Source of the DNA: Larimichthys crocea
Taxonomy: Eukaryota > Chordata > Actinopteri > Sciaenidae
Length of the DNA stretch: 64,000 nucleotides
NCBI RefSeq assembly: GCF_000972845.2
Contig: NC_040021.1
Location: 6,119,291-6,183,290 of the forward strand
Direction of reading: 5' to 3'
Below are positions 1-11,086 of this stretch, one piece after another. The position numbers and the translations under genes are program-made. Below the pieces are notes generated by a model that was given only the letters and a program-made list of their open reading frames with translations, ran no database searches and was not told the DNA's origin. Position 1 is the stretch's first letter. Each line of letters begins with the position of its first letter.

Positions 1-693
1 CATGTCTTCTCTTCATTATGCGTGTCTTTCCCCCTCTCTCATATGCTGATTACATAATGCAATAAGCAGTTCATTTTGGGCTGTAATGACCGAGCTTTCA
101 TCAGACGTCCTGTGCTGTCAGCGTGACACGAGCTGAAAGAAAAGAGTGTGTCTGCTAACAGGCTGACATGTCGAAAAGGAAGCGCGGTCATAAATATTGA
201 ACATTATTAAAACATTATAAATAGGAGTCATGGATATGTTTGTTTTTCTTCTTGTAATATTTCGAGGCACTCCGCTAGCTTTCAACAAATGTTCTCCTCA
301 TTTCCGACATTCCTAAAGCATTTTCTGAATCCTTTGTTTACTATAAAACAATCAGTGTCTTCCTGCACAGGGAAACAAAACCGCTTTTGGCCGCGCAGAA
401 ACATAAAATCAGGGCAAAAGTTAGTTATCTGCTCTTTTAGAAACAAACATCTCATTTGTCTATAAACAATATAATAGAAAAGATCAATAATGTGTATATG
501 CAATGCGTGTACTGTATGTGTTCTACTATATACAGCATGTGAACAACAAGCTTTGTCCATATGCCTGCCTGAATGCACTTATGTGTGCCTGTGCAGCACA
601 TGTGTTGTGTTTCCAGCTGAGTGGAGGGTTATTAGGAGCTACTGGAGGAAGCTATTAACAGGTGCCACAGGCTCGACATGCGCTACAGGCTGA
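1..693. other. Single-copy flank, nothing identified
   Basis: AT-rich sequence left of the duplication. Short open frames lie on both strands (for example 282-578 minus and 490-693 plus) but have no splice signals or recognisable protein motifs. A mildly TG-rich patch lies at about 490-605. I see no gene here. Confidence 0.6.
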
Positions 694-3600
694 GTACTTG
701 ACATTACAGCGTCTGTGTGAGGAGACGGATCGGCCTCGGCTGTCTCAGGCTGTCGAGGAGTTTGTCTCTAGGGTGCACTTGGTGTGCCGGTCCTTGAGGA
801 GAAGAGGGGAGCTGACAGGCTGCCTCTTCACCTCCTGACCTCCTAAAGGTCTGAGAGGCTCTGCTGATAGCTGGTGGATGCTTAGTGTGGAGATAATCCA
901 AACATTCCTGTATGTCTATATAGGACAGTAGAGATGCCTTAAAATCAGTGTCAGTGTGTAAGGCATGCTGAGCTGACCTAACCTTGTTTCCCAACATGCT
1001 GTTTCTATCAGCAGAGACTGAACAGACCTCTCTCCTATTAACAAAAAGAAACAGCTGAAGCTGATAAATCATCTCTGGAGAACGCGACTCCGATCGTCTA
1101 TCAACAAGATGTTTGATAAATAAAGGCTAAATATAGAGCTCAGGAACTGTCTTTGGCTGAACAGTAAGTTTGTGTCAGTGAATATTTTACTTTATCTTCA
1201 TCAGCAGATGGAGTTTGTATGGTTGTCATAGAAACCAATTGTTTTCTGAGCACTCACGCGCATCCTGAAGTCAGAACAAAAACCCACGTTGAGGCGTTGT
1301 ATTACTATGGTCCACATCTATTTATACGGACAGTGTTTCTGACACAAATGAAGTCTGATTGATTGATTGACTGACTGTAAAGACTACTTGTCCATTGTGG
1401 CCTAAACCAAACTCCCACTTGCTTCTTAACATGTAAACATGATACATTGTTAGTTTGTTTCCCTCTTGGCTGTTTTTTACGATCGACAATTTGCACAGGG
1501 TGTTTTTGATTTTTGAAAAATCAACAAGATTCTTTATGATATTTTTGTGTCTGGCTGCTCTGTCCGGATTGCGTATTCTCGGTGGAGCCGCTTCTGGGGG
1601 GCACTTCTGAACTGGACAGCGAAGCTTCTGATGGGGTTTGAAACATTGACTAGACCGGCTCAGGCGGTCCGCAACACCTTGGATCCATGCCCAGTGGAAA
1701 GGTTTCAAGGCCAGTATGACAGTTGTGCAAAGTCCATCTGCTCATTGAGATCATGTGATGATTTTTAATGTTTCTTGCTTACTCATCAAGTCAGATCTCT
1801 ATTTTGTGACTTAAGTATAACTAGAATTCAAGTTTCATGTCTGAAGTCTACAGCTCTGCTAAGCTCACTTCTTTGAAAACTTCTTTGACAGAGTCAACAA
1901 AAAAACGACTTTAAGCTTTGCAAAGACAGATTTTAGCACTGCTGTTCTGTTGTGTTGGTCTGTCTAAGACTACACATGTGTACCCAAGTGGTAACTTGGT
2001 GTAATTTGTACACAGATGCTGCTGATTCACTGCACTTCCTGTGTACTTGTCATCATGTAACTCGTGTCCTCTTTTTGCTGGTCATGCTTTAACAAAATTC
2101 CTTAATATTTTTGGTCTCCATGTCTCTTGGAAACAAAAGTGCTGGAATGAGATCAGAGCCTTCATAATACATTTATTTTTCACGCTTTTGATCCCACTAA
2201 GAGTTTTATGTAAGAATACAGTTTACCTTTGATTCAGCTTCAATATCGTCATCAGAGGGATTTTAATACCTTAAATCTGTGATTAAACGCATTCAGAAGT
2301 CTCAAAGGTGACATTGCTTCTCTTTGAAATCATTCACGCCTCTGTGCATCATTAAAGCACTTAATGGCCTATCCAAGCATTTAAACTGGGAGAGGAACAG
2401 GGAGGAGAATGGACCTGTTGTGCAGTTGACCGGCATGGGAGAGAGAACAGACAGGAATAAAAGAAAGCGAGGAGAAGTGAGAGGAGTGATGGATGGTGAG
2501 AAGATCCGCTGAGCTCTCTTTTACTCAAATATGAGAATAGGGATTAGAAAGTAAATAGCGATTACCTCCACGATGACCTGCCAGCCACTGTAATCAAGGA
2601 CAGCGTGAGTGATGCCATGATTGTCCAAAAGGAAGAGGCCAGTGACAGTAATCCTTGGGAAAATGTGGACCACAATGACAGGTTGTGCTTAGGGAGGATG
2701 GCAACGGCTCCACCACTTTTCAGAGCAGAGGAATAGATGTCACGCAGGGAGAGGAGATAAAGAGCAACTTCCTCTTTCTTTCAACACTTAATAGAATCTT
2801 CAAAAGAGGCCACGAGGTCCTGACCGAAGCACAAAGAGAGAGAGAGGAGTAGCAAAAAAAGTAACAAGTAACAAAACTTACAAAGGTCATTTCATTACAG
2901 ACTGCATGATGAAATACCTCAGTATAATATTATCATAATGGGATCAGGCCATGAAGCTGCTAATTCCTCCGACCACCCACATGATTAACTAATTTCTATT
3001 GTGGTAATGCCAAGCCGAGCCGAGCACCTGCCCCTGTACGCTTTTCTGCTTCAAAAAGTCTTCCATTACTTTCTTCGCATGAGGTGGAGATGGATACTTC
3101 CGTAATCCATCACACAAGACTGAATACTTGCACTGGGATTCATTTCTGGATTCGGCTCACACACCAGCGTTTAAAACAGCAACAACAGTTTGCTGCTACT
3201 TGTGCGGGTGAAGTAAATCGATGTAAATCTTGAGGATTTAGATTTCGCCGAAGAGAATGACGCTTGATGAGAGGCAACAGTGTTTTACTCCTTTTGACTC
3301 TATATCCGGGGCGGCTGTGGATCGGGTTGTCCACTAATCAGAAGATCGGTGGCTCGATCCCCGGTTCGATCTCCTCCAGTCTGCATGTTGAAGTGTCCTT
3401 GGGCAAGATACTGAACCCCAAATTGCTCCTGAAGGCTGCGCCATCGGTGTGTGAATGTGTATGAATGCTTAGCTCCTAAAACTGATGAGCAGTTGGCACC
3501 TTGCATGGTAGCCAATGCCATCAGTGTATGAATGTGTGTGAATGGGGTGAATGAGATATGTAGTGTAAAGTGCTTTGAGTGGTCAGAAGACTAAAAGGTG

Positions 3601-4152
3601 CTATATAAGTACAGTCCATTTACCATTTAAATTCATGTTGAGAGTGTCAGAGGACGTCGGAATTGATGCATAAAAACTAAATTTACAAACTGGTCGATAA
3701 ATATTAAGAATACAAGAAATAAAGCACAATCCCTTCTTTTTTTTGCCCAAAAGCTCGGCTGCTAGATGCTTAACTATGCTCAGCTAACTAACTTTGGTGG
3801 TCTGCCACGTGTCTGTCGCTACCTGTTGTTGCAATTCCCTTTCACAGTGCATACAGTAATTTGATACATTATTAATATAAAATAGTTTTTCTTATATAAA
3901 TGTTCAAATATACACTAGAGTTAACCTGTATCCAGTTTGTCCTAACAGTGGATTTAAATGCTGGAACATATGATGGTATTTCTGTGCAGAAAAACTGTTA
4001 ACACACGGATCACTGCCTGGGCTTAAAACCAACCTTGACAGGCAAGTGAACTTTATCACAAAATGTTGTGGCAAGCGCGACCGCTGTTGCATAACTGTAA
4101 TGTTTAAAGAATTAGAGTCTTTGTGGGGGGTCAAGTTATCAATTAACAAACC
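694..4152 (+). repeat. Tandem duplication, left copy (~3.46 kb)
   Basis: This block is repeated in the same order and orientation at 4153-8022. Anchors include GGATCGGCCTCGG at 731 and again at 4194, GTGTACTTGTCATCATG at 2041 and 5461, and GAGTTAACCTGTATCCAG in the last 300 bp of both copies. The offset drifts from about 3466 to 3413 bases over the first 2 kb, so differences are mostly small indels rather than substitutions. Apart from the SINE at 3306-3628 it contains no gene I can name. Its open frames (for example 1322-1708 minus) are not kept intact in the other copy, which argues against coding function. Confidence 0.85.
3306..3628 (+). mobile_element. tRNA-headed SINE, A-box region deleted
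   Basis: The same element occurs at 7186-7502 and as a piece at 39913-40043. It opens with a tRNA-like head, has a B-box-like GGTTCGATCTCC near 3362, and ends in a tail (AGTGTAAAGTGCTTTGAG, then GCTATATAAG and CAGTCCATTTACC) that I know as a common teleost dispersed repeat. Compared with 7186-7502 this copy lacks about a dozen bases across the A-box (the GGCTCAGAGGCAGAG part), so the internal Pol III promoter is probably dead. Family name not assigned. Confidence 0.7.
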
Positions 4153-6224
4153 CAGGTACGTGACAAGTACAGCGCGGTGTTTGAGGTACGTACGGATCGG
4201 CCTCGGCGTGGCTCAGCTGGTAGCGAGAGTTGGTCTCTGGAGTGCACTTGGGTGCCGGTACCTGGAGGAGAAGAGGGGAGCTGACAGCTGCCTCTCACCT
4301 CCTGACCCAAAGGGTCCTGAGAGGCTCGCTGAAGGGGAGATGCTAGTGTGGAGATAATCCAAACATCCTGGTATGTCTAATAGGACAGTAGAGATGCTTT
4401 AAAATCATGTCAGTGTGTAAGGCATGCTGAGCTGACCTAACCTTGTTTCCCAACAGCTGTTTCTATCAGCAGAGACGGAACAGACCTCTCTCCTTAACAA
4501 AAAGAACAGCTGAGCTGATAAATCATCTCTGGAGACGCACTCCGATCGTCTATCAACAAGATGTTTGATAATAAAGGCTAAATAGAGAGCTCAGGAACTG
4601 TCTTTGGCTGAACAGTAGTTTGTGTCGTGAATATTTTACTTTATCTTCATCAGCAGATGGAGTTTTGATGGTTCATAGAAACCATTGTTTCTGAGCACTC
4701 ACGCGCATCCGAAGTCAGAACAAAAACCCACGTTGAGGCGTTGTATTACTATGGTCCACATCTATTTATACGGACAGTGTTTCTGACACAAATGAAGTCT
4801 GATTGATTGATTGACTGACTGTAAAGACTACTTGTCCATGTGGCCTAACCAAACCCCATGCTTCTTTTAACATGTAAACATGTACATTGTTGTTTTTTTC
4901 CCTTGGCTGTTTTTACGATCGACAATTTGCACAGGGTGTTTTTGATTTTGAAAAATCACAGATTCTTTATGATATTTTTGTGTCTGGCTGCTCTGTCCGG
5001 ATTGCGTATCTCGGTGGAGCCCTTCTGGGGGGCACTTCTGAACCAGACAGCGGCGCTTCTGATGGGTTTGAAACACGACTAGACCGGCTCAGGCGGTCCG
5101 CAACACTTTGGATCCATGCCCAGTGGAAAGGTTTCAAGGCCATAGACAGTGTGTGCAAAGTCCATCTGCTCATTGAGATCATGTGATGATTTTTAATGTT
5201 TCTTGCTTACTCATCAAGTCAGATCTTATTTTGTGACTTAAGTATAACTAGAATCCAAGTTTCGTGTCTGAAGTCTACAGCTCTGCTAAGCTCACTCTTT
5301 GAAAACTTCTTTGACAGAGTGAACAAAAAAACGACTTTAAGTGCAAAGACAGATTTTAGCACGTGTTCTGTTGTGTTGGTCTGTCTAGACTACACATGTG
5401 TACCCAAGTGGTAAACTTGGTGTAATTTGTACACAGATGCTGCTGATTCACTGCACTTCCTGTGTACTTGTCATCATGTAACTCGTGTCCTCTTTTTGCT
5501 GGTCATGCTTTAACAAAATTCCTTAATATTTTGGTCCATGTCCTCTTGGAAACAAAAGTGCTGGAATGAGATCAGAGCCTCATAATCATTTATTTTTCAC
5601 GCTTTTGATCCCACTAAGAGTTTTATGTAAGAATACAGTTTACCTTTGATTCAACTTCAATATCGTCATCAGAGGGATTTTAATACCTTAAATCTGTGAT
5701 TAAACGCATTCAGAAGTCTCAAAGGTGACATTGCTTCTCTTTGAAATCATTCACGCCTCTGTGCATCATTAAAGCACTTAATGGCCTATCCAAGCATTAA
5801 ACTGGGAGAGGAACAGGGAGGAGAATGGACCTGTGGTGCAGTTGACCGGCATGGAGAGAGAACAGACAGAATAAAAGAAAGCGGAGGAGAATGAGAGGAG
5901 TGATTGATGGTGAGAAGATCCGCTGAGCTCTCTTTTATCTCAAATAGGAGAATAGGGATTTAGAAAGTAAATAGCGATTACCTCCACATACGACCCGCCA
6001 GCCACTGTAATCAAGGACAGCGTGAGTGATGCCATAGATTGTCCAAAGAGAAGAGGCCAGTGACAGTAATCCTTGGGAAAATGTGGACCACAATGACAGG
6101 TTGTGCTAGAAGGACGGCAACGGCTCCACCACTTTCAGAGCGGAGGAATAGATGTCACGCAGGAGGAGAGAGAAAAAGAGCAACTTCCTCTTTCTTTCAA
6201 CACTTAATAAGAATTCTGTCAAAA

Positions 6225-6735
6225 CATAAGAGGTCCCGAAAGCAGGGTCCTTGAAGACGGGATTAGTGGAACAATAATAAGCCATAGGATGGAATGCACA
6301 GAGTGGAAGAGAGGGGACTGACGGGGAGAAGTGTTGCGTACCAGGGGTGAAACATGGAGGGGAGGACGCGAATATAAGAACGAGCAGTACTGGGGCGTCT
6401 GAGGCCACACCGAGAGTCTGGCCGCGATGAGAAAACAAAAACTTAGGATGTGAGAAAGACGAGGAGAGAGTGGTGGGTACGATTGGGTTTGTCGTATCAT
6501 GGGTAAGACATGAGACTAGCAAACATTGCTGATAGAGCGACAAGGTGGACAGCCAGGAACGATATCACACGGGTGAATACAGGAGAGCTTAAGTATAATC
6601 ATAACTGGGAGAGTCGATACAGACAGGCGGGGAGAATCAGACACAGAGGGCGAGTGATACGGAAGAGCGATACAGTAGTGATGTATCCTAGGCAGAGCTG
6701 CCAAAAATAGGCGAAAAGAACAAGGGGGGGCGGGT
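6225..6735. other. Compositionally anomalous insert in right copy
   Basis: About 0.5 kb with no counterpart in the left copy. There the same place holds a short GA-rich microsatellite (AGAGAGAGAGAGG near 2838) and about 100 bases of ordinary sequence. The insert is purine-rich, nearly lacks T runs and is not CpG-depleted (CGCGAATATAAG, CGATATCACACGGG, GTCGATAC and others), unlike the rest of the window. The frames across it (6106-6543 minus, 6039-6254 plus) look like products of this composition. Most likely it is uncorrected long-read sequence over a GA repeat; foreign DNA is possible but less likely. Confidence 0.6.
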
Positions 6736-7167
6736 CAGTGGACGACCACCCACATGATTATACTAATAATGACTAGGGTCTTATAAGTGTGGGAAACGCC
6801 AAGGGATCGAGAACGACTTGCCCGTAGCACAAGCTGCCCCTGTGTACGCTTTTTCGCTTCAAAAGTCTTCCATTACTTTCTTTGCATGAGGTGGAGATGG
6901 ATACTTCCGTATCCATCACCACAGGACTGATACCTTGCACTGGGATTCATTTCTGGATTCGGCTCACACAGCGTTTAAAACAGCACAACAGTTGCTGCTA
7001 CTGTGTGCGGGTGAAGTAAATCGATGTAAAATCTGAGATTTGGATTTCGCCGACAGAAATGACGCTTGATAGAGCAGGGGTTCTTGCTTCTTTAAATACA
7101 GACAGTCTATGATGTGGTCTTCATCCTTAATATAATTGATGCACCAGTGTTTTACTCCTATTGAACT

Positions 7168-7177
7168 NNNNNNNNNN
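7168..7177. other. Assembly gap of 10 N
   Basis: Ten consecutive N lie just before the SINE in the right duplication copy. A fixed short N run usually marks a join of unknown length, so distances across it are unreliable. It coincides with the change from indel-rich to cleaner similarity to the left copy. Confidence 0.98.
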
Positions 7178-7185
7178 CTTTATAT

Positions 7186-7502
7186 CCGGGGCGGGTGTGG
7201 CTCAGAGGCAGAGCGGGTCGTCCACTGATCAGAAGATCTGTAGCTCAATCCCCGGTTCGATCTCCTCCAGTCTGCATGTCGAAGTGTCCTTGGGCAAGAT
7301 ACTGATCCCCAAATTGCTCCTGAAGGTGTGTGAATGCGTACGAATGCTTAGCTCCTAAAACTGATGAGCAGTTGGCACCTTGCATGGTAGCCAATGCCAT
7401 CAGTATGAATGTGAATGGGGTGAATGAGATATGTAGTGTAAAGTTCTTTGAGTGGTCGGAAGACTAGAAAGGTGCTATATAAGTACAGTCCATTTATCAT
7501 TT
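7186..7502 (+). mobile_element. tRNA-headed SINE, intact promoter boxes
   Basis: The head GGGGCGGGTGTGGCTCAGAG contains TGGCTCAGAGG, a good match to the Pol III A-box. GGTTCGATCTCC at 7253 is the B-box candidate. A tRNA-unrelated body follows (GTCCTTGGGCAAGATACTGA) and then the AGTGTAAAG and GCTATATAAG tail ending near 7502. This is the best preserved of the three copies here. Being inside the duplicated unit, it is not an independent insertion relative to 3306-3628. Confidence 0.75.
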
Positions 7503-8022
7503 AAATTCACGTTGAGAGTGTCAGAGGACGTCGGAACTGATGCGTAAAAACTACATTTCCAAACTGGTCGATAAATATTAAGAATGCAGGAAATGAAGCA
7601 CACTCTGACCCTTCTTTTTTTGCCCAAAAGCTTGGCTGCTAGATGCTTAACTACGCTCAGCTAACTAACTTTGTGTCTGTCGCTACCTGTTGTTGCAATT
7701 CCCTTTCACAGTGCACAAAGTAATTTGATACATTATTAATATAAAATAGTTTTTCTTATATAAATGTTCAAATATACACTAGAGTTAACCTGTATCCAGT
7801 TTGTCCTAACAGTGGATTTAAATGCTGGAACATATGATGGTATTTCTGTGCAGAAAAACAGTTAACACACGGATCACTGCCTGGGCTTAAAACCAACCTT
7901 GACAGGCAAGTGAACTTTATCACAAAATGTTGTGGCAAGCGCGACCACTGTTGCATAACTGTAATGTTTAAAGAATTAGAGTCTTTGTGGGGGGTCAAGT
8001 TATCAATTAACAAACCCACAGC

Positions 8023-9205
8023 GATACCCAGCCACCCACACACTCCTTCAAAATCCCTCTACACCTCTCACTCATGGGAGCAGTGCAGGTCCACTGGCTC
8101 CTCTGTCGTTCAGAGGCTTTGATAGGGAGATTATAAAGGGAGCAGGTTTTTATGCTTGATGTCCACCGGGTTACACAAAGAACACGGCTTTATCCATTTA
8201 AATGGACTAAAGAGAGACATTGTTCTCCTGTAATCCATCTTCGGGATAAAATCATAAGTGAGTACGGAGAAATCGAGTTTTGTTAGCTCAAAATCCCCCC
8301 AAATTATTTGGCCTGCATTTACAGTATTGTCTTAAATAAATCATATAACTTCTTCTGAGATGCAGATGGCGAGACGTTTCAAGCCAAACTTCATGTCTTG
8401 TCTGCTCTGGATATCTGTGGTAGCTGTAATCTTTAGATCTTGAAGCTGGAAGAAATGAGACTGGACCAGATGTCCAAATTCCTGCAATGAATGACAGAGG
8501 AACAAAGACAAAGAGAAAAGGAGATACAGACGGACACGGGGAGTGATGAAGTGATGCGTTTTATGTGTGAGTGTTCATGTTTTTCTGTGGTTGCTCAGCC
8601 ATTTCCTTCTCTGTTATTACGGGCATTAACCCACCACAGAAGCCCTCACAGTTTACAGTAGAGTTTGACAGAAAACAAATATTTGCTGTCTAATTGGTGT
8701 TCAGTGACATCATGGTGTGGTCCACAGATTTAGTCTGGTGAGGCCATTAAATTGTGTCCAAGAATCAAAGGGAAAATGTAACCATTCAAACATTTGTTAG
8801 CAATGTGATTCCCGTACATGTTTACAAAGAATTCCCGACGTTTTCCCCGATTTATTGTGGCGGAGTTATCTGTGAGGTTCCTCGCCACGTCAAAGGCAAC
8901 AAACAAGAAACAGCCTCTGTCTCGTGCACAGCGCGAGCAATCGTACAGCGTGACAAAACTCGAAACAGATATAGAAATGAAAGAAAAGAACACAAAACAA
9001 AATCACCCATGTGTTCTTAGCAGATGTCTCTGAGTACACATTACCGTGACTAACGGCAGATTTAGTTCATTTTAGTTTGTTCGCACTTTTTTTCCTCACA
9101 CGATGTTGAGGGATAGTTGTTTTAAGGTATATTTTTGTAGTATGCACAAAAGCATTTTAGAAAATGTGGTGAAAGAATATTCACAAGTCTAGTTTTAACA
9201 GCATT
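8023..9205. other. Unique non-coding stretch
   Basis: Sequence resumes single-copy character after the duplication. Overlapping open frames (8754-9020 plus, 8818-9033 plus, 8730-8993 minus) occupy the same bases on both strands, have no splice context and no recognisable motif, and are best treated as chance. No repeat recognised. Confidence 0.55.
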
Positions 9206-9705
9206 ATAAGATAATATAAGATAGACTTGATCCCACAAGGTACATACAAGGTGAACAAGAAATCACTTATAAATAATAAATCTATAGAAAAAGTCATGCT
9301 GGTGTTGAAGAATCTGACAGCTGTTGGAATGAAGGACCTGTGGTAGAGCTCCTTCTTACATGGTGGGAGTAGCAGGATCTTGTTTAAGGCCTCCACAGTC
9401 TCATGCAGGAGGTGAGAGGAGTTGTTGTCAGCTTTGCTAACTTCCTCCTCTCTCCTCCACTTCCTTTATGGAGTCAAGGAGGCAGTCCAGGACAGAGCTG
9501 GACCTCTTGACCAGTTTGTTGAGTCTTCCCTCTCTCCAGCAGACGACCAACACAATGTCATAGAAAGAGCACTCAGCCTCCTCAGTGTTGAGGTGAACAT
9601 CCAGGTATCTGCATCCTTCCACCATCTGAATATCCATATTCAAGTCAATCACCATCTCCTTCACGTGAAGGTCGACAGAGTCATGCACTCCTGCTCATTT
9701 CCTTC
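9206..9705 (-). pseudogene. LINE 3' end: reverse transcriptase C-terminus fossil (CR1/L2/Rex1 type)
   Basis: On the minus strand, 9688-9437 reads as a reverse-transcriptase C-terminal fragment: KEMVIDL, then a degraded YLDVHLN, VVCW, LNKLVKRSSSVLDC, and LDSIKEV. A second frame downstream (9396-9181) continues with ELYHRSFIPTAVRFFNTS, the usual C-terminal motif of fish non-LTR elements. The two parts are in different frames, and about 50 residues are missing between the VHLN and VVCW motifs, so it is dead. The 3' UTR remnant near 9210-9240 ends in a CCCACAAGG-type tail. No target-site duplication was identified. A related fragment lies at 53147-53397. Exact clade is uncertain. Confidence 0.8.
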
Positions 9706-10755
9706 TGATACACATCCCACAAACAACTATATAATCTCCTTTATTGCTGATATTTATTCATCAGCGTGTTGTTGTTTTTTTTGGCAATTAAGCTTTCTCC
9801 AGTAAGCTGATTGATTCTTGAGCGGCATGTAAAACCTATTTCTCTGGGATGGAGAAACCTGATTTCCTCCTGGTGAACACAGATTTCTTGGCCGTGTATT
9901 TGCGTAACTGGAATTCTAATCGACTTTTTACAAGTGAGCATGTGCAGGACAAAAACCCAAAGACAAGGATAGTTTTGCTGTTCGAGCAGAGCAGCAAGGA
10001 AAGATTTTCAGAGCAGAAAGGAAAGATCATTTCAAGTAGTGATGCCTTCTCTTAAATGAGTCTGTAACCAGGGTTAGGACACCAGTTATCCAGAATCAAG
10101 AATGCTGTGCTAGTTTAGTGAAGCCAGATAACCCAGAAAGAGCCTGACTAAGTTAAACTTCGTCATACAGGCCTCACTGTTTTACCGAATGAGGCGGTTC
10201 CTCCTCCTCCTCCTTCTCACGGCACCTGATCGCATACCGCATTTCTTGCATGCTTCAAGGATCCCAGGTGCTACCTTACATAAGACAAGCCACGGACACT
10301 GTCCGTTCACCAAACCCAGTTATGCCTGGAATGGACTTTTTAATTAACTTGTACAGTTTTTTTTATCTCAGTTCCTCTGCCTCCCTCCATCCGTCACTGT
10401 CTCAAATGTACAATATGGCACGTCGATGGTCATCTATAGATAAAGGTAATGTCGTCATGACAAATGGGACTGGATCCACGGAAGGCTGTGAGGATTTTAA
10501 AGCTGCAGTGTTATTTTTTTTATTAAATCAGATGACTGATGACTCACCTGTACAGATAACTCCACAAAGAAGTTCCCCTCAGCTCAATGAAGCATTTTAA
10601 TGTCTTTTAGCTGATTGTTTTTCCTATTTTGGTTTACCGTCACCTCACTAATCACTTTTAGCACGCTGATAATTCCACCTCATGCCAGCACCTCCAAATA
10701 ATTGCTAATGTTGGTCAGTTTCTCATGGATGTGTAAGTAGCAGTTCATGTGGGGT
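9706..10755. other. Non-coding, small pyrimidine repeat
   Basis: Contains a short (CTC)n run at about 10199-10215 and poly-T tracts near 9773 and 10362. The open frame 10250-10600 plus crosses the T tracts and shows no domain. Nothing else identified. Confidence 0.5.
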
Positions 10756-11086
10756 CCATGTTTGATCGACCTGCACCGACCGACGTTTTAAACTAACCCG
10801 TCCAAACTTGGACCGTGGCAAATAATTGTGAAATATTGTACCCAATCTGCTTCCTGACCCGCATTTTAAAAAGTAGTCCATACTTTCTCTACTTCCTGTA
10901 GAGCTCGTGGCGTCTTCGCACCAGTTATTCAGCCAATAAAGTCTGTGTATTCACAGAAAACTCTGTCTACTACATAAATTACAAAACTTACCCGGACCGA
11001 CCGAGTGCGACCCAAATATCATTAAAAATATTGTTTGGTGACTCGTGACCCGCTCAATTTGGATCAACCCGTGCATCACTGGTAAG
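10756..11086. repeat. Possible decayed GACCCG-rich dispersed repeat
   Basis: CpG-containing words of one type (GCACCGACCGACG at 10770s, CCGGACCGACCGAG near 10990, GTGACCCGCTC and CAACCCGTGCATCACTGG near 11085) recur over 330 bp in an otherwise CpG-poor area. They resemble a teleost repeat rich in GACCCG units that ends in GCATCACT-like sequence, possibly a non-autonomous DNA element. The termini could not be defined, so the class is a guess. Confidence 0.35.

Larger units (their letters stand above)
4153..8022 (+). repeat. Tandem duplication, right copy (~3.87 kb, with gap and odd insert)
   Basis: Second copy of 694-4152. The join is near 4153, where the end of unit 1 (ACAAACCCAGG) runs into a variant of the unit start. 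The end is near 8022, where the sequence leaves the unit. From 4194 to about 6220 it matches unit 1 with frequent small indels. Bases 6225-6735 do not align, an extra ~75 bases precede a 10-N gap at 7168-7177, and 7186-8022 matches unit 1 well with mostly substitutions. The changing type of difference along one copy suggests pieces of different quality or haplotype were joined. Confidence 0.8.

Noticed and set aside
1322..1708. 128-codon frame in the left duplication copy, with a partial echo at 4887-5186
   Set aside because: The frame is broken by indels in the other copy and no domain is recognised.
6106..6543. 145-codon minus-strand frame and overlapping frames
   Set aside because: They lie in the anomalous purine-rich block, have no counterpart in the left duplication copy, and reflect composition or consensus error rather than a gene.
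7186..7502. tRNA-like sequence as a functional tRNA gene
   Set aside because: A- and B-box words are present, but the sequence continues into a dispersed repeat body and tail and lacks a proper acceptor stem, so it is a SINE head.
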